Shown here piece after piece: positions 1-11,627 of a stretch of DNA of 64,000 bases. The first letter of the stretch is position 1. Each line of letters opens with the position of its first letter. Source of the stretch: Endothia cerciana (taxonomy: Eukaryota; Ascomycota; Sordariomycetes; Diaporthales; Cryphonectriaceae); contig JALRMH010000077.1 of NCBI GenBank assembly GCA_026119935.1, positions 1-64,000 of the forward strand, written 5' to 3'. The notes beneath the pieces were generated by a model. It ran no database searches, was not told the origin of the DNA, and saw only the letters and a list, made by a program, of their open reading frames with translations. Position numbers and translations under genes: made by a program.

Positions 1-945
1 AATATAAAAGCATTAATAATATATTTAAATACTTTATTAAATAAAAGAGTTATCTAATAAGCAAGAATTTATAAAAACTATAAAAAAATATTAAAAATAC
101 TATAGAAAAATTAATAAAATACTAAAAGAAAAAGACTAGCTTTAACTCTAATACTATATTATTAATAATTATTTTAGCATTATAATAATAGTAGAAAAAA
201 AAAACTACTACTTAAGACCTCTCTATCCTAGAATAAGAATCAAGCGCTGCAGTTTCGCTCTCTAAAAGAGAAAGCTAATTAAATATACTAGGATTAAAGG
301 CTAAAGAACTCTAATTAATAACCTTAAGATATCCTTAAGATATCAAGCGAGTTTCCTCCTTACAAATACTACGATCCTCTTTATTAGCAAACCTTTTTAA
401 AGAATTAAAGCTATAATAAATTATTTCTGCAGCCTGCTCCTCTAACAGCCTTCGCTATTTCTGTATATAATTAAGACAAGCCTGCAATACTAGTAAAGCT
501 TATAAAGCAGTAGCGTTTACTAACTCTGCTTTAGCCTCTTTATTTAAAACCTTATACTTTTTGCAAATCAAGCGCTCTGCTAGAGAAGAAACTTAGCAAC
601 TATAAAAACACTAAGGAATAAAAAACTAACTAGCAGAAGCTAAGAAGCGACTAATATCACAGCTTTAACCTAAAGAAATACACTCTCTATAATAAAAAGA
701 GTTTTTAGTAAAATAATAGAAAGTCTTTATTTTATAATAATAAGCACAAGCAGGCATTTCAATATTAAAAGAAGAAATAAGCTTAATAAAATAATAGCGC
801 TTTTAAGTTTTTATTAAATAATTAAAACGCAATTTATTAACTCTGTTTAATATCTTAATCAGAAAAGCATAACTAAATATATAGATAACTTGCTAAGATA
901 CTTATAGAAGATTATTAAAGATAATAATTAATAAAAGAAAGATAA
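1..945 (+). mobile_element. RIP-degraded 3' internal end of an older plus-strand Ty3/gypsy element
   Basis: AT-rich, TpA-dense sequence without an intact frame. On the minus strand, from about 570 down to 230, one frame interrupted only by stops of the CAA/CAG-to-TAA/TAG type reads like the coiled-coil accessory ORF of the element at 1107-8810; the same frame is rich in Lys, Glu, Gln and Leu. A purine run at 934-945 (AAAGAAAGATAA) directly precedes the LTR at 946 and fits the polypurine tract of plus-strand synthesis. A near-identical purine run precedes the LTR at 36766. Orientation is therefore plus, and gag-pol would lie outside the window to the left. The accessory-ORF reading is inference from a mutated frame. 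Confidence 0.6.
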
Positions 946-1106
946 TATTATAACTTATCTAATATACAGGTTACAAACTAAAGTACTTAAAACAACTATC
1001 TAAAAAATAAAGAAAGAGTACAATACCTTAAAAACTAAAGCTTATATAAATAAGAGTTAGAGTTATAAAATCAGAATAAATTAATAAGTAATCTAAAATA
1101 ATCTGA
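946..1106 (+). repeat. 3' LTR, first part (continues at 8816-9115)
   Basis: Starts TATTATAACTT, a RIP-altered form of the TGTTATAACC start seen at 36766. It is cut at 1106 by the element at 1107-8810. Joined with 8816-9115 it gives about 461 bp, the length of the 1107-1568 LTR (462 bp), and it ends in TTACA as expected for this family. The last five bases (TCTGA, 1102-1106) are the left copy of the target duplication. Confidence 0.75.
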
Positions 1107-1568
1107 TATAATAAGCACTATAGTAATCTAAAGATCTTTAAATACTAATTAGATTTATATTAATAAGAGTAGTATTAAATATAAGCCTTAAATATAGAAA
1201 TATAACTAAGTAATTTATACAAGTATTTACTACTTTTAAAACTTCTAAATATAAGTATATTTAGAACTTAAATTAATAACTAAAAAGCTATATATAAGAT
1301 CTATCTAATAAAAATAAATATATCTTTATATATCTAGCTCTTTAGTATAAATTACTATTTACTATAGTCTTATTAAACTACTACTGCGATCTAAGTAATC
1401 TAAGTGATCTATAATTTAAGCGATCTAAGCAATCTATAATCTAAGTGATCTAAGTGATCTAACTCTAACCCTTGTTTATATAATCCTTTTCTGCTGTTAT
1501 AAGCCCGAATTCTGCTGCTTTCCTGTCTCTACCTCCTTAGATGACAAGTGAGTTGGCTGGTTATAACA
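1107..1568 (-). repeat. 3' LTR of the 7.7-kb Ty3 element
   Basis: 462 bp, aligning along its length with 8174-8810. On the minus strand it starts TGTTATAACC and ends in the RIP form of TTACA. It carries a short array of the 10-bp GATCTAAGT-type repeat at about 1384-1462, much shorter than in the other LTR, and a telomere-like AACTCTAACCCT at 1461-1472. Confidence 0.85.
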
Positions 1569-1585
1569 TCATCCCCCTCTTATCG
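1569..1585 (-). other. Polypurine tract of the 7.7-kb Ty3 element
   Basis: The minus strand reads AAGAGGGGGATGA immediately before the 3' LTR start TGTTATAACC. That is the place and composition of a primer for plus-strand DNA synthesis in LTR retrotransposons. Confidence 0.6.
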
Positions 1586-1657
1586 ATCGTTGTCCCTAAC
1601 GATCTTTTGTAAGTGTTCCGCCTTCTCCCTTGATATAGTTATACCTTCCTGATCAGG

Positions 1658-2306
1658 ATGTCGAACAAAGTCAACAAGTCTACTTCTAAGAAGACCGAGG
1701 AGCGCCTTTGTTTATCGTCCGCCATTAATCAATTCGGTTTTCAGGTGATGCTTTGTTCTGCGTATGCATCCCGGGGTTTAGTGTGCTGAATGATGGATGG
1801 TACTACGCGCTGTTCCTGATGCGTCTGTCTGGGTCGTTCCTGTGACGGTTGCGGTGTTCCCGTGTCTGCCCGTCCGTTCTCTCTTTTTTTTTTTTTGTTG
1901 TACCTGATCCTGACCTGGCGTAGTTTCTCGCATCGTGGCGGAGGACAAGAAGCTGGAGGCCTAAGAGCGAGAAGCCGAGGAAGTCTTGGAAGCCGCCTAC
2001 CGTCGCGCTTTAGAGGTTCTCGACGAGGCCCGCGCGAAGATTTCTAAATCTGCTGCTCGTTTGGCGCGTTTGCGTACCCAACGCAAATCCTTAGCCACTC
2101 GTGGTGCTAAGATAGTGAACGCTGGCCTGGAGTCCCTTGACGAGCTGGATGCACAGGAGCGCCTTCTTGCCGAGTTAGTGCAGGAGGTTGCTTCTGCGGA
2201 GGGTGTTTTGTCTGCTGATCCTTCCCTTAGTGGTTTTAATTGGAATTCTGTTGATGTTAGTTCTTCTGTAGTGGATTGGTTGGGTTTTCTAGCTGAGGAG
2301 GCTTAG
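1658..2306 (+). pseudogene. Accessory ORF antisense to gag-pol (coiled-coil protein), RIP-spared stretch
   Basis: An ATG at 1658 opens MSNKVNKSTSKKTEERL and then runs into a likely intron (GTGATGCT donor near 1743). The frame resumes near 1935 (RIVAEDKKLEA, one TAA, EREAEEVLEAAYRR) and stays open to the stop at 2306. The C-terminal 106 residues are strongly heptad-like (Leu, Ala, Glu, Arg), with LARLRTQRKSLATRG and GLESLDELDAQE, followed by an acidic aromatic tail ending VDWLGFLAEEA. The frame lies on the strand opposite to gag-pol, next to the 3' LTR. The stretch 1480-2330 has normal GC while the rest of the element is RIP-saturated. Its function is not known to me. One premature TAA near 1962 may be the only RIP hit. 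Confidence 0.6.
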
Positions 2307-2399
2307 CTTAAGGAGTCTAGAAACATAGCTAGGTCCCCTACTGCTAGCCTGTTGTCCTGACTAGTATATTCTTAGTTAGTAAGGCGTGTTATTTAGTCT

Positions 2400-5300
2400 G
2401 ATTTCTAACTAATCTATTAGTGATACTAGTTGAGTTTTTGTTTATAGTAGGTTAGATTTTAGGTTAGTTTTTAAGAGTTCTTGCTTGCTAGGTAGCCTTT
2501 CTATTTAATAAAGTATTTAAGTATGTTATTTCGTCTTTTATATTTAAGTATTCTTTTAATTTTATACTCTAGTTCGTTATCTTTGATTTTTATAGTATCG
2601 TCTATTAGTATTTTTTATACTATTAGTTCTAGTAATAAAATATAAAAGACTAGGTGTATTTTTATTCTATAAGGTAGTGCTAGTTTATAGTTAATTAAAG
2701 AGATCTATTATAAAATTTTAAATAGTTCTAATTTCTTATAGTTGAGTTTACTACTAGGCCTAGTTGTTTTAATATTTTTATAAAATAAATAGACCTTATC
2801 TCTCTTCTATAAGATTAGTCTTTTAATCCTCTTAGTATTTATATAGCGTGTTATTCATTTTTAGATGAATTATAATTTTGATTAAAGTTCTTCCTAGATT
2901 TTCTTAATTTTCCTAACTCTTTTATCTACTACTTCTATATCTGCCTCTAGTAATACTTTATAATAAGCTGTTAGGTTGTATCTATAGAGTATAAAGAATA
3001 GTGACTTCTTTATTATACTTATATCTGCATTATTATAGGCGAATTACGCAAGAGGTAATAAGTTAACCTAGTTATCTTGTTCTTAATTAATATAGTATTA
3101 GAGGTACTATTCGATAACCTGATTTATTCTTTCTATTTATCTATCTGTTTAAGGATAAAATGCTATAAATATTCTATATTATATTTCAAGTTGCTTTATA
3201 AGCAAGGTTTAAAACTTCGAGTTAAACTTCCTATCTTTATTAGAGATCATTTCTTCTAGTATACTATAGTTAGCAATAATTATTCTAAGAAATATATATA
3301 CAAGTTCTTCTACTATACTGCTTTCTTTATAAAGGAGAAAGTAAGTATACTTGCTTAGTCTGTAAACTATTATTAAGATGCTATTATATTACACTTTAGT
3401 TAAAGGTTTTTATAAAAGAAGTAGCTTAATAATAAAGTCTAGACTAATTAATTACTAAATAGTTGTAAGTATTAGTAAGGGTTATAGCAGTCTATAAAGC
3501 TTATATTATTCTACTTTATTTTTCTTATAGCTATTATATTATTATAAGATATCTTTAATTTTTTTCTTAAGGCTTAGCAGGTTCTAGTATCTCTTAATTT
3601 ATTTATAAGTTGCTCTAACTCCTTAGTATCTGTATACTAAAGCACTATATACATCCTTAATATAATTATCCTGCTCTGCTAGAGTTATCTATTCAAGGTC
3701 TTTATTTTATAATCTTATCTTAAGGGTTACTATAAGCTCTTTATATGCATTAATAAGGTCTCTTTCCTTATTAATTATAAAGATATCTTAGATTTCTTTC
3801 TTAATTTTATCCTAATAATCTAATCTTCTGCTAAAAGCATCTGCTTTAGCGTTTTCCTTACTTTAGATATAGATAACCTTGAAGTTGAACTAAGATAGGT
3901 ATTTTGCTTATTTTACTTGTCTTTTATTAAGATTCTTCATTATTATAAATATAGTAAGGTTCTTATAATCTGAAAACACCTTAATTATATATTTAGCACT
4001 TATAAGATAGTGTTCTTATTCCTTAAATACTTCTATTATAGCTATAAGTTCTTTATTTAGTATTCTATACTATAACTCTAGTCTATTAAGCTTTTTTAAG
4101 AAGTTAGCGACTATCTATAATCGCTTTTAGTCGTCTTATTAGTTAAGTTCTACGCTAAGTGCGTAGTCTAATACGTCTGTATATAACTTGTATTTCTTTT
4201 AAAAGTCTGATTCTTATAAAACAGGGTCTTTAGTAACTAGCTCTTTAATTATTTTAAAGGCTTAGTTTTCTTCCTAGTTCTATTAAAAGGGTAGGTTTTT
4301 TTTTATAAAATTTATAAAGAGTCTAACAATATTACTATATTTGCTAATAAATTACTAATAGAAGTTAATATATCTAAGGAATACTCTGACGTCTTTAATA
4401 TTCTTTAATATAAGCTAGTTCCTAACTGCTTATATCTTATCTTTTTATATTCTAATATATTTTAGTTTAATTATATATCCGAGGTAGTCGACTTTCTAAA
4501 TATAAAAGTAACTCTTAGCTAGTTTTACTAAGAGGTGTGCATCCTAAAGTATTTAAAGTATTTACTATATATATTGCTTATATTCTTTAAGAGTCCTAGA
4601 GTAGATAAAGATATTATTAAAGTAGACGATATATATAATATCTAGGAATTCGCAGAGGATGTAATTAATTATTTCTTAGAAGGATGCTAGTATATTAATT
4701 AATCTAAAGAGTATAATTAAATATTTATAGTATTTATAGCAAGTCCTGAATACTATCTTCTACTCTTCTTCTTTTTTAATATAAATATAGTAGTAACCTT
4801 CTTTAAGGTTTAATATTATAAACTATTATACACTTTATAGTCGATCTCTGATTTCTTTAAAAAGTAGTAAAGAGTACTAGTTCTTAATAGTAATGTTGTT
4901 AAGCTGTCTGTAGTCTATATAAAGTCGGAGTTTTCTGTTTTTCTTTAATATAAACAAGATTAGGTATTCTGCTAGTGATTATAATAGTCTGATATATCCT
5001 CTTTTAAAGTTTTCGTCAAGGTATTTCTTAAGTGCTTTTAGTCTTGCTTCGTCAAGCCTGTAAATAAGGAAGAATTATAGCTGAGTTCTTTCTTTTAATA
5101 GTATCTCGTAGTTATATAAGCTGTATTTTAGAAGTCCTATATTAAATTTTCTTTAGAATAGCTTTATAAATTCGTAATACTCTTATAGTATTCTAGTAAA
5201 TATTAGTATTAGTCTGTTCTTCTCTGTTTCTACTATCTAGAGGAATAAGAGGTACTATTAAGCGTTTTTATCTAGGGATGATTTCTTTCCCTTATTTATT

Positions 5301-6900
5301 AGTTGTTTCTTTAGTAGCTTTAAAGGTTCTCTCTAGGCTAGACTGAATTTCCTAGGTTATAGCTATAGGATTTCCTTATAGTTCTAAAGTCTATACTTCT
5401 ATTATCGCTCTAAGTCAGGCTGAGTTTCCCTAGGCCTGTATATACTTGTTATTATATTAATCTGCTAATGCTCTAGTACTTTTTATTTAAGTTTATTATC
5501 GCTAGATTCTTCTTTATAAGCTATTAGCTCTGCTGATTTAGAGGTAGTTGTAGGTTTATTTAAAGCTTCTTTTCTCAAATATCCTTTAGTAACTGAATCT
5601 AATTCTTCGCCTTTAATTATAACCTTCTTATAAGTAATAGTATTATCTTATAAGATCTAGCTAATAGTCTAATCGATTTAAGAATTATACTCTTTAAACT
5701 AAAGAAGTCTTATAATTAGTTTATAATATACTATATCTATAATATTTAATATAATAAAGATCGTATATCCTTGAATTAAGATAAGTAGATAATTAGTTTC
5801 TTTATTAATTACACTTTGATTATATATAACTAGTTATCCTTCTATAGTACTAAGTTAATAAAGTTATTCCTTTTAATACTATTACAGTTATGCTTTATTA
5901 ATAATTACTAATAATATAAAGTTTCCTTAAGCATTATTGTCTAATAGTGCGCTATATTGTTTTCTATTAATATAAGCATTTAATTTTATATATATATAGT
6001 TTTTTTCTACTGTATATAAAGACTTTTAAGCTTTGATTATCTATAATCTTATTATAAGTAATCCTTCTCTTTTAAAGATTCTCGTACTCTATAAGCTGCT
6101 CTCTAAGCTAGCCTTCTAGCTTATTGTTAACTGTGCTTGCATTATTCCTTATTATTTTAATACTTATACTAGTCTCAAACTTTATTATAAATATAAATAG
6201 TATAGTTAGTAGTTTTATACTACTACTATTTAATTTTTTTATTAATATATTCTCTAGGGTAGTTATCTAGCAATCTAATATAAGCGTTATATTCTACCTT
6301 ATTAAAGACTTTCTTAAACTATAAATAAAGCTCCTCAACTACTTAAGTAATCTAGCTCTATTCTTTAACTAGAAACTATTTATATTTAACTTTCTCTATA
6401 AAGTACGTCCTGCAGCTATAGTACGTATATAAAATCTATATAAGCTTATAGTATTATTTATAGATTAGGCTAATTTTAAAGTCTTTTAGCTATTCTGCTT
6501 TAATATTTTAGATAAATACTATAGTAAAGAGGTCTTTAAGCTTGAGTCTATATACTATATATTTAATTACTAGGTTTTGAATATTCTATCTTAAGTCTAA
6601 GTTATAGCTGTAAGTTTCTTCTTTATTTATAATATCTTTATCTTTTGTTCTTAGAATAATAAGTTCTAGTATATCGTCTAGCTGTTAGTCTTAAAGTGTT
6701 TTTTCCCTTATAGTTTCTATAGTTGTTTAAAATAAGAGGTGTTCTTTATAATAGGCTATCAGATATAGTCCTAGATCCTTATCTTTAAGTTTCTAAATCT
6801 TCTCTTCAAGTTCCTTCTCAAAGGTGCTTAAGTAGTCTGAGTCGCTGCTACTTAAGATTGTGTTGTAAACTAAGCTCTTTTTACCTATTATTAGTTATTA
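2400..6900 (-). pseudogene. RIP-destroyed pol polyprotein (reverse transcriptase, RNase H, integrase)
   Basis: No open frame remains, but the minus strand read through TAA/TAG codons shows Ty3/gypsy pol. Near 4.6 kb YIDDILVYS carries the catalytic Asp pair of reverse transcriptase, followed by SRTLKEYKQ. Near 4.2 kb YKLYTDVLDYALS matches the start of RNase H. Near 3.85 kb KENAKADAFSRRLDY matches the RNase H end that precedes integrase. Integrase should occupy about 3.7-2.4 kb and is only patchily readable. The order RT, RNase H, integrase places the element in Ty3/gypsy rather than Copia. Nearly every lost codon is explained by C-to-T or G-to-A changes. Confidence 0.7.
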
Positions 6901-8170
6901 TATCTTCTTAGGTGCTTTAGAGAACTATTCTAAGCCTTTTTTTTCCAAAAGGTATATTAAGTATTTATTATTAAAGCAAAATATCTAATTAAAGAGTTTA
7001 TAATTACAGATAAAGTCTGATACTTACTCTAATAAGATATTATTACTTAGCTAATTAAGTTCTTATTATTAAAGAATATTTACCTATTATCCTTTTTAAA
7101 CTAGTTGCTATTATAATTTCTTAAGTTATTTATATTCCTATATAAAGTAGCTATACTTTTTATAATTATAGCACTTAATATTATTATTTAATCTTCTTAT
7201 AAACTAATAGTTAGCTATATCTAGTTTTATTAAGCTAGTATAAGTACTTCTGCTTTATACTATACTCTAGTACTGATTTCTACTTTAACTCTTAAGCTAG
7301 AACTTCTTGCTATTACTTAGCTATAAGTGTTATATAAGTTAGCTTCCTCTCTTTTTAGACTTCTCTATTTATTATTTATAGAGATAGTTATTAATTCTAA
7401 TAGCTGTGTTTATAAATATCGCAAAGTCTTCAGGCTAATCCTACTTAGAGATCTTATCTTTAACTTTATCTTTAAGTCCTTTATAGTAATATTCTATAAG
7501 ATTCTTATCTTCCTATAAGAGTTGTGCTGCAAGTTGTTTAAACCTGATTATATAAACTAATACTAACTTAGTTTATTTAAAGTCTATCAACTGCTAAGCT
7601 ATAGTGCGTTCTTCGTTAAGGTTATTAAAAGTTTCTTTAAAGGCCTTTTTAAAGCCTGTAAAGGAATTGAACATTTCCCTAGTGCTTTTAGCATGTGTAT
7701 TAGAGTTGTTAGCATGTTTCAGATAGTTATAGAGAGAAGGCTTATACTAGATGAGAGCATCCTTCTTAAGGCGAGTTCCAGCAAGAATAACCTTCTTAGG
7801 TTCTATAGTAAACTAAGAGGCATTATACAAGAAGTACGCCTTGCAGTGAGTAAGGAATCCTTAGAGGAGTTTTTAAGTGCTGTTGTATATAGCTAGCTTA
7901 TCTATCTTATAGCTTTTATTATTATTAATAATAATAAGAGCCTGAGTGCTATGCTGAATTTGCTCTTGCTAAGCCTGAATAATATTTTCCTGCTATTATT
8001 AATGCAGATAGAGTTGTTCAATGCATTAAGTAAGCTAAAGAACTTACTAAATAAGTTCTTCCTAAGTAGGCTACGCGCTATACAAGGACAAAGAGAGGGT
8101 TTCTAGAGCTATTATATTTCTATATTATTTAAAAAGTTAATACTAAACTATTCTTAAATAAAAGTCGTTA
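6900..8170 (-). pseudogene. RIP-destroyed gag
   Basis: On the minus strand, across stops, the frame shows typical capsid stretches: STREMFNSFTGFKKAFKET near 7.65 kb, then TIAQQLIDFKQTK and YYYKGLKDKVKDKISK near 7.5 kb, followed by FINTAIRINNYLYK. This resembles the retrotransposon gag domain of fungal Ty3 elements. It lies directly downstream of the 5' LTR (8174-8810 on the minus strand). A short segment around 7690-7900 is less AT-rich than its surroundings. Confidence 0.65.
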
Positions 8171-8173
8171 AAA

Positions 8174-8810
8174 TATAATAAGCACTATAGTAATCTAAAA
8201 ATCTCTAAATACTAATTAGATTTATACTAATAAGAGCAGTATTAAATATAAGCCTTGAATATAGAAATATAACTAGATAATCTATATAAGTATTTACTAC
8301 CTTTAAAGCTTCTAAGTATAAGTATATTTAAAACTTAGATTAACAACTAAAGAGCTATATATAAGATCTATCTAATAGAAATAAACGTGTTCTTATATAT
8401 CCAGCTCTTCAGTATAGATTACTATTTGCTATAGTCTTATTAGACTACTACTGCGATTCAAGTAATCTAAGTGATCTGTAATCTAAGCAATCTAAGCGAT
8501 CTGTAATCCAAGTGATCTAAGTGATCTGTGATCTAAGTAATCCAAGTGATCCATGATCTAAGTAATCTAAGTGATCCGTGATCTAAGCGATCTAAGCGAT
8601 CCGTGATCCAAGTGATCCAAGTGATCCGTGATCTAAGTGATCCAAGTAATCTATAATCCAAGTGACCTAAGTGATCTATGATCTAAGTGATCTAAGTGAT
8701 CCAACCCTAACCCTTGCTTATATAATCCTTTTCTGCTGTTATAGGCCCGAATTCTGCTGCTTTCCTGTCTCCACCTCCTTAGATAACAAGTGAGTTGGCT
8801 AGTTATAATA
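8174..8810 (-). repeat. 5' LTR of the 7.7-kb Ty3 element, expanded by a 10-bp repeat array
   Basis: Aligned with 1107-1568 at both ends but 175 bp longer. The extra length is an array of GATCTAAGT/GATCCAAGT decamers at about 8455-8700. AACCCTAACCC is present at 8703-8713. The minus-strand start is the RIP form TATTATAAC. Confidence 0.85.
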
Positions 8811-8815
8811 TCCGG

Positions 8816-9115
8816 ATTAGTTAGATCACCTAGGTAATCTAGGTGATCTAACAACTAATACTATTAACAGAGCTAAAGAGCTAAATATATAAGAATATGT
8901 TCATTGCCCTTAGATAGATTATTATACATAGCTCTTTAGTTGTTAATCTAAGTATTAGATTATACTCTACTCTAATAGCTTTAAAAGCAGTGAACACTTG
9001 CACAGACTACTTAGTTGTATTTTTATATTCAAGGCTTATATTTTGACACTGCTCTTATTAGTATAAACCTAATCGGTACTTATAGATCTTTCGGATTACT
9101 ATAGTGCTTATTACA
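8816..9115 (+). repeat. 3' LTR, second part (first part at 946-1106)
   Basis: Opposite in orientation to the adjoining LTR. It ends with the family 3' end: reverse-complemented, the sequence up to 9115 reads TGTAATAAGCACTATAG. It is separated from its first half by the 7.7-kb element, and TCCGG at 8811-8815 is the right copy of the target duplication. Confidence 0.75.
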
Positions 9116-9403
9116 TAGTATTATTTGGAAAATGCATAGCAGGTAGACTTCTAAATATTATTGCAAGGATTCTTGCTTTATTTGCTTAATTTTCGATATA
9201 TTATATACAGGAAGCTATAAAGACTAAGAGGGCTACTATCCTTGTTTATAATCTATATAATCTATAGAGAAAGGATCGATGAGCCTTAGTGCTCAGACTG
9301 TCTTAAAGAGATATCCTTGCTAAATTTAATCTGCTTAATATATAAGATTTGAAAGAATATAAATAATTGATATGCTGCTAACCTATGTTTCACTTATACT
9401 CTC
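9116..9403. other. AT-rich spacer between LTRs
   Basis: No readable frame and no repeat boundary recognised. Moderately RIP-like composition. Confidence 0.5.
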
Positions 9404-9846
9404 TGTAGGTAATCTGAAGATTCCTAAATACACAAAGGGTTTATGCTAACAAGAGCGATGCTAAAGTATAGGCCTTGAATACAGAAATATAGCTGGGTAA
9501 CTGTGCAAGTGTTCACTGCCTTTGGGGCTATCAGAGTGTAGTGTAATCTGATATTTAGATTGACGACTGAAGAGCTATATATAATGATCTATCTAGGTGG
9601 TAAGGAATATAAGGTTATATATTCATTTCTTCAGTTCTAGACCGCTGGTGATTGCTGCGGCTCAAGGTGACATCGACAGGACCGCTCGCAGTCCTTGCGG
9701 TCCACCCCTGTCTGGTGGGTCTGTAACCCTAACCCTGGGTTACGTAAGCGCCCCTTTCCTTCTTGGATGTTGGATCCGGTTTTTCTGTCCTCCGGACAGT
9801 TGTTCCGTGTGCCCTGCATGTTGGATGGCACTGATGGGTCATAACA
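9404..9846 (-). repeat. Solo LTR of a related Ty3 family, little RIP in its U3 end
   Basis: On the minus strand it starts TGTTATGACCC (9846) and ends near 9404 in GGTTTACCTACA-like sequence, with internal similarity to the LTRs at 1107 and 8174. It contains AACCCTAACCCT at 9725-9736. The flanking pentamers (CTCTC and CCGAG) do not match, so one end may be eroded. Confidence 0.65.
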
Positions 9847-11566
9847 CCGAGGTAGGACAGTCAGTTAATCATACCCAAATCAGCTAGCGCCGAATTTCCA
9901 CTCGGGTCTTTTTTCACACTATTATGTCATAGAATGGGAAAACTCCATTCTATTATGTCAGCATTCTTCTTCTGCTCGAGATCCAGAACTCAAGTTTTGT
10001 GCACATCTTGGTCCTGGTTTATAGCATCTGGCACCCGGCGACTGAGAAATCTTTCCCTGCAGCACTCAATGATGTGTATGCAGCTAATAGCTACAATGTC
10101 AGTTTTATAGGCTTTCAAGCCGGGACACGCTTGGTAGGTGCTGGGGCAGCTAAAGGTTTCCATTTCAGCTAATTATCATGCCGCCCTTCTATATCTTCAG
10201 CTGCGCATAGTGGAGAGCTTTACATTCTCTAGGGCTGAGATGGCTTGATTGGCCCTGCCATCGCATCGATTAGTCCAGTATAACTACTTTTGTATTACAA
10301 AAGTATGTTTTATTCTTTATTCACATCATGTTTCTATTTTACACTGCAGATTATACATCCAGTCTTAGCAAAGCCTTACACCTCTTCTTCCTTCCTTCTT
10401 CCCCTCCCCAGCCCGCCCACCAGCCCGCCTCCCTCCGGCCACTCTGCTGTGATCACGCGCACCACTTAGTTGATGAGTCTATGAACCTATTAAATAATTC
10501 TGAATAGATGTATCGGGAATCCCTATTCATTTGAGGCTTTTCGAATAGAAGGCCTGTCTTGTGAGTCACTCATCCGGGCGAAGAGGAGCTTAGATCTGCA
10601 GGATTTCACTAGCATATTATTACGAAAGCGCATTCGTTCTCTCCAGTATTCTCTTTAAAAAATTTGATCCGCACACAGAAGGAGATCAAAAGAGGAATTT
10701 CTCATAAATTGTGTGTGAGGCTGAGTCAGATGCAGTAGCTGTAATGATATTTGGAAGGCAGAAGAGCTACTAGGATAATGTACTCCTGGTCAGGGCACAA
10801 AGCCTTTATCAGCCGAATACCTCAGGCCCAAACAGCTTTACTAAAGTAGAACTGGTGGTGAGTTATTCATTGTCTCAGCCTATTCATCTTGCTCTATACC
10901 CTATCAGCAGAAATTAGCCAGGTCCTCCAGCATTATTCCATCCCAGTTTAGCTGTTTTCGTTTTTATCGCTATGGATGTCAATCTGCTGTCCTGTGACCA
11001 TGCAGCTGCATCTGAAGCCTTTTTCAAGCAATGTATACAGCTCACTGGCATCATAAGACAATATTTGGCTGATTATATACGACGAAGATCGAAGGAGCTG
11101 TGGGGAAATATATAGGTGCAGCCAGTTCTGAGAGACTGGTGATCGTCTTTTTCCCCGACAGGAGCAAGAACTGCCAATCAATTGATTATTGAGTGGACAC
11201 CTGGGTTTCAGAAACTTTATGTACCCCGAACAAAGAAATTAATGCGCGCTTGGGTAGCATTTCTGCATCTTACCCTTGATAAACCTCATTAGTTGGCTGA
11301 CAGCAACCCAACCGATCTGCCAGTCAGATGAGTCACCCATTAGGAATGAAACACAATTCCTTTTCTATACTGGGCAGATTCCCATGATGGGGTTTTTTTT
11401 TGGGGGGGGGGGGGATTGCTCCATTTCCTATAGCGTATCTGTTTTGTTTTAGTACATATTGTAAGGTTTTTAGAGCTTGTGTTTTAACCCTTAATTTGCT
11501 AGGTTCTCGGTTTAAGATTACTTAGCTGGCTCCTGTCATCCCGAGCGAAGCAACATGCTCGTCTGA
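9847..11566. other. Intergenic sequence, no gene recognised
   Basis: Normal base composition with no frame that looks coding. A CT-rich patch lies at 10383-10440. A T9/G13 homopolymer junction lies at 11393-11414. Confidence 0.5.
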
Positions 11567-11627
11567 TTGCCCAGCCATCAAGGCCGCCATCACCATCATC
11601 ATTTTCTTCTTTTTCTTCTTCTTCATC

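Larger units (their letters stand above)
1107..8810 (-). mobile_element. Ty3/gypsy LTR retrotransposon, minus strand, RIP-inactivated
   Basis: Full-length element. LTRs are at 8174-8810 (5' LTR) and 1107-1568 (3' LTR). On the minus strand gag lies around 8100-6900 and pol around 6900-2400. Pol relics that can be read through RIP stops include YIDDILVYS of reverse transcriptase near 4.6 kb and, after it, the RNase H end with the AFSRRLDY-like motif near 3.8 kb. The polypurine tract is the minus-strand AAGAGGGGGATGA beside 1568. Flanks TCTGA (1102-1106) and TCCGG (8811-8815) differ only by C-to-T and G-to-A, so they are read as a RIP-altered 5-bp target duplication. The coding regions are dead. 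A plus-strand accessory ORF (1658-2306) lies in a stretch with normal base composition. Confidence 0.85.

Noticed and set aside
1862..2047. Open frame overlapping the accessory ORF in another frame
   Set aside because: Starts at a non-ATG codon and covers a poly-T tract; the 1986-2306 frame has the coiled-coil composition instead.
9597..9887. Open frames on both strands
   Set aside because: They lie inside a solo LTR and merely reflect its GC-rich end.
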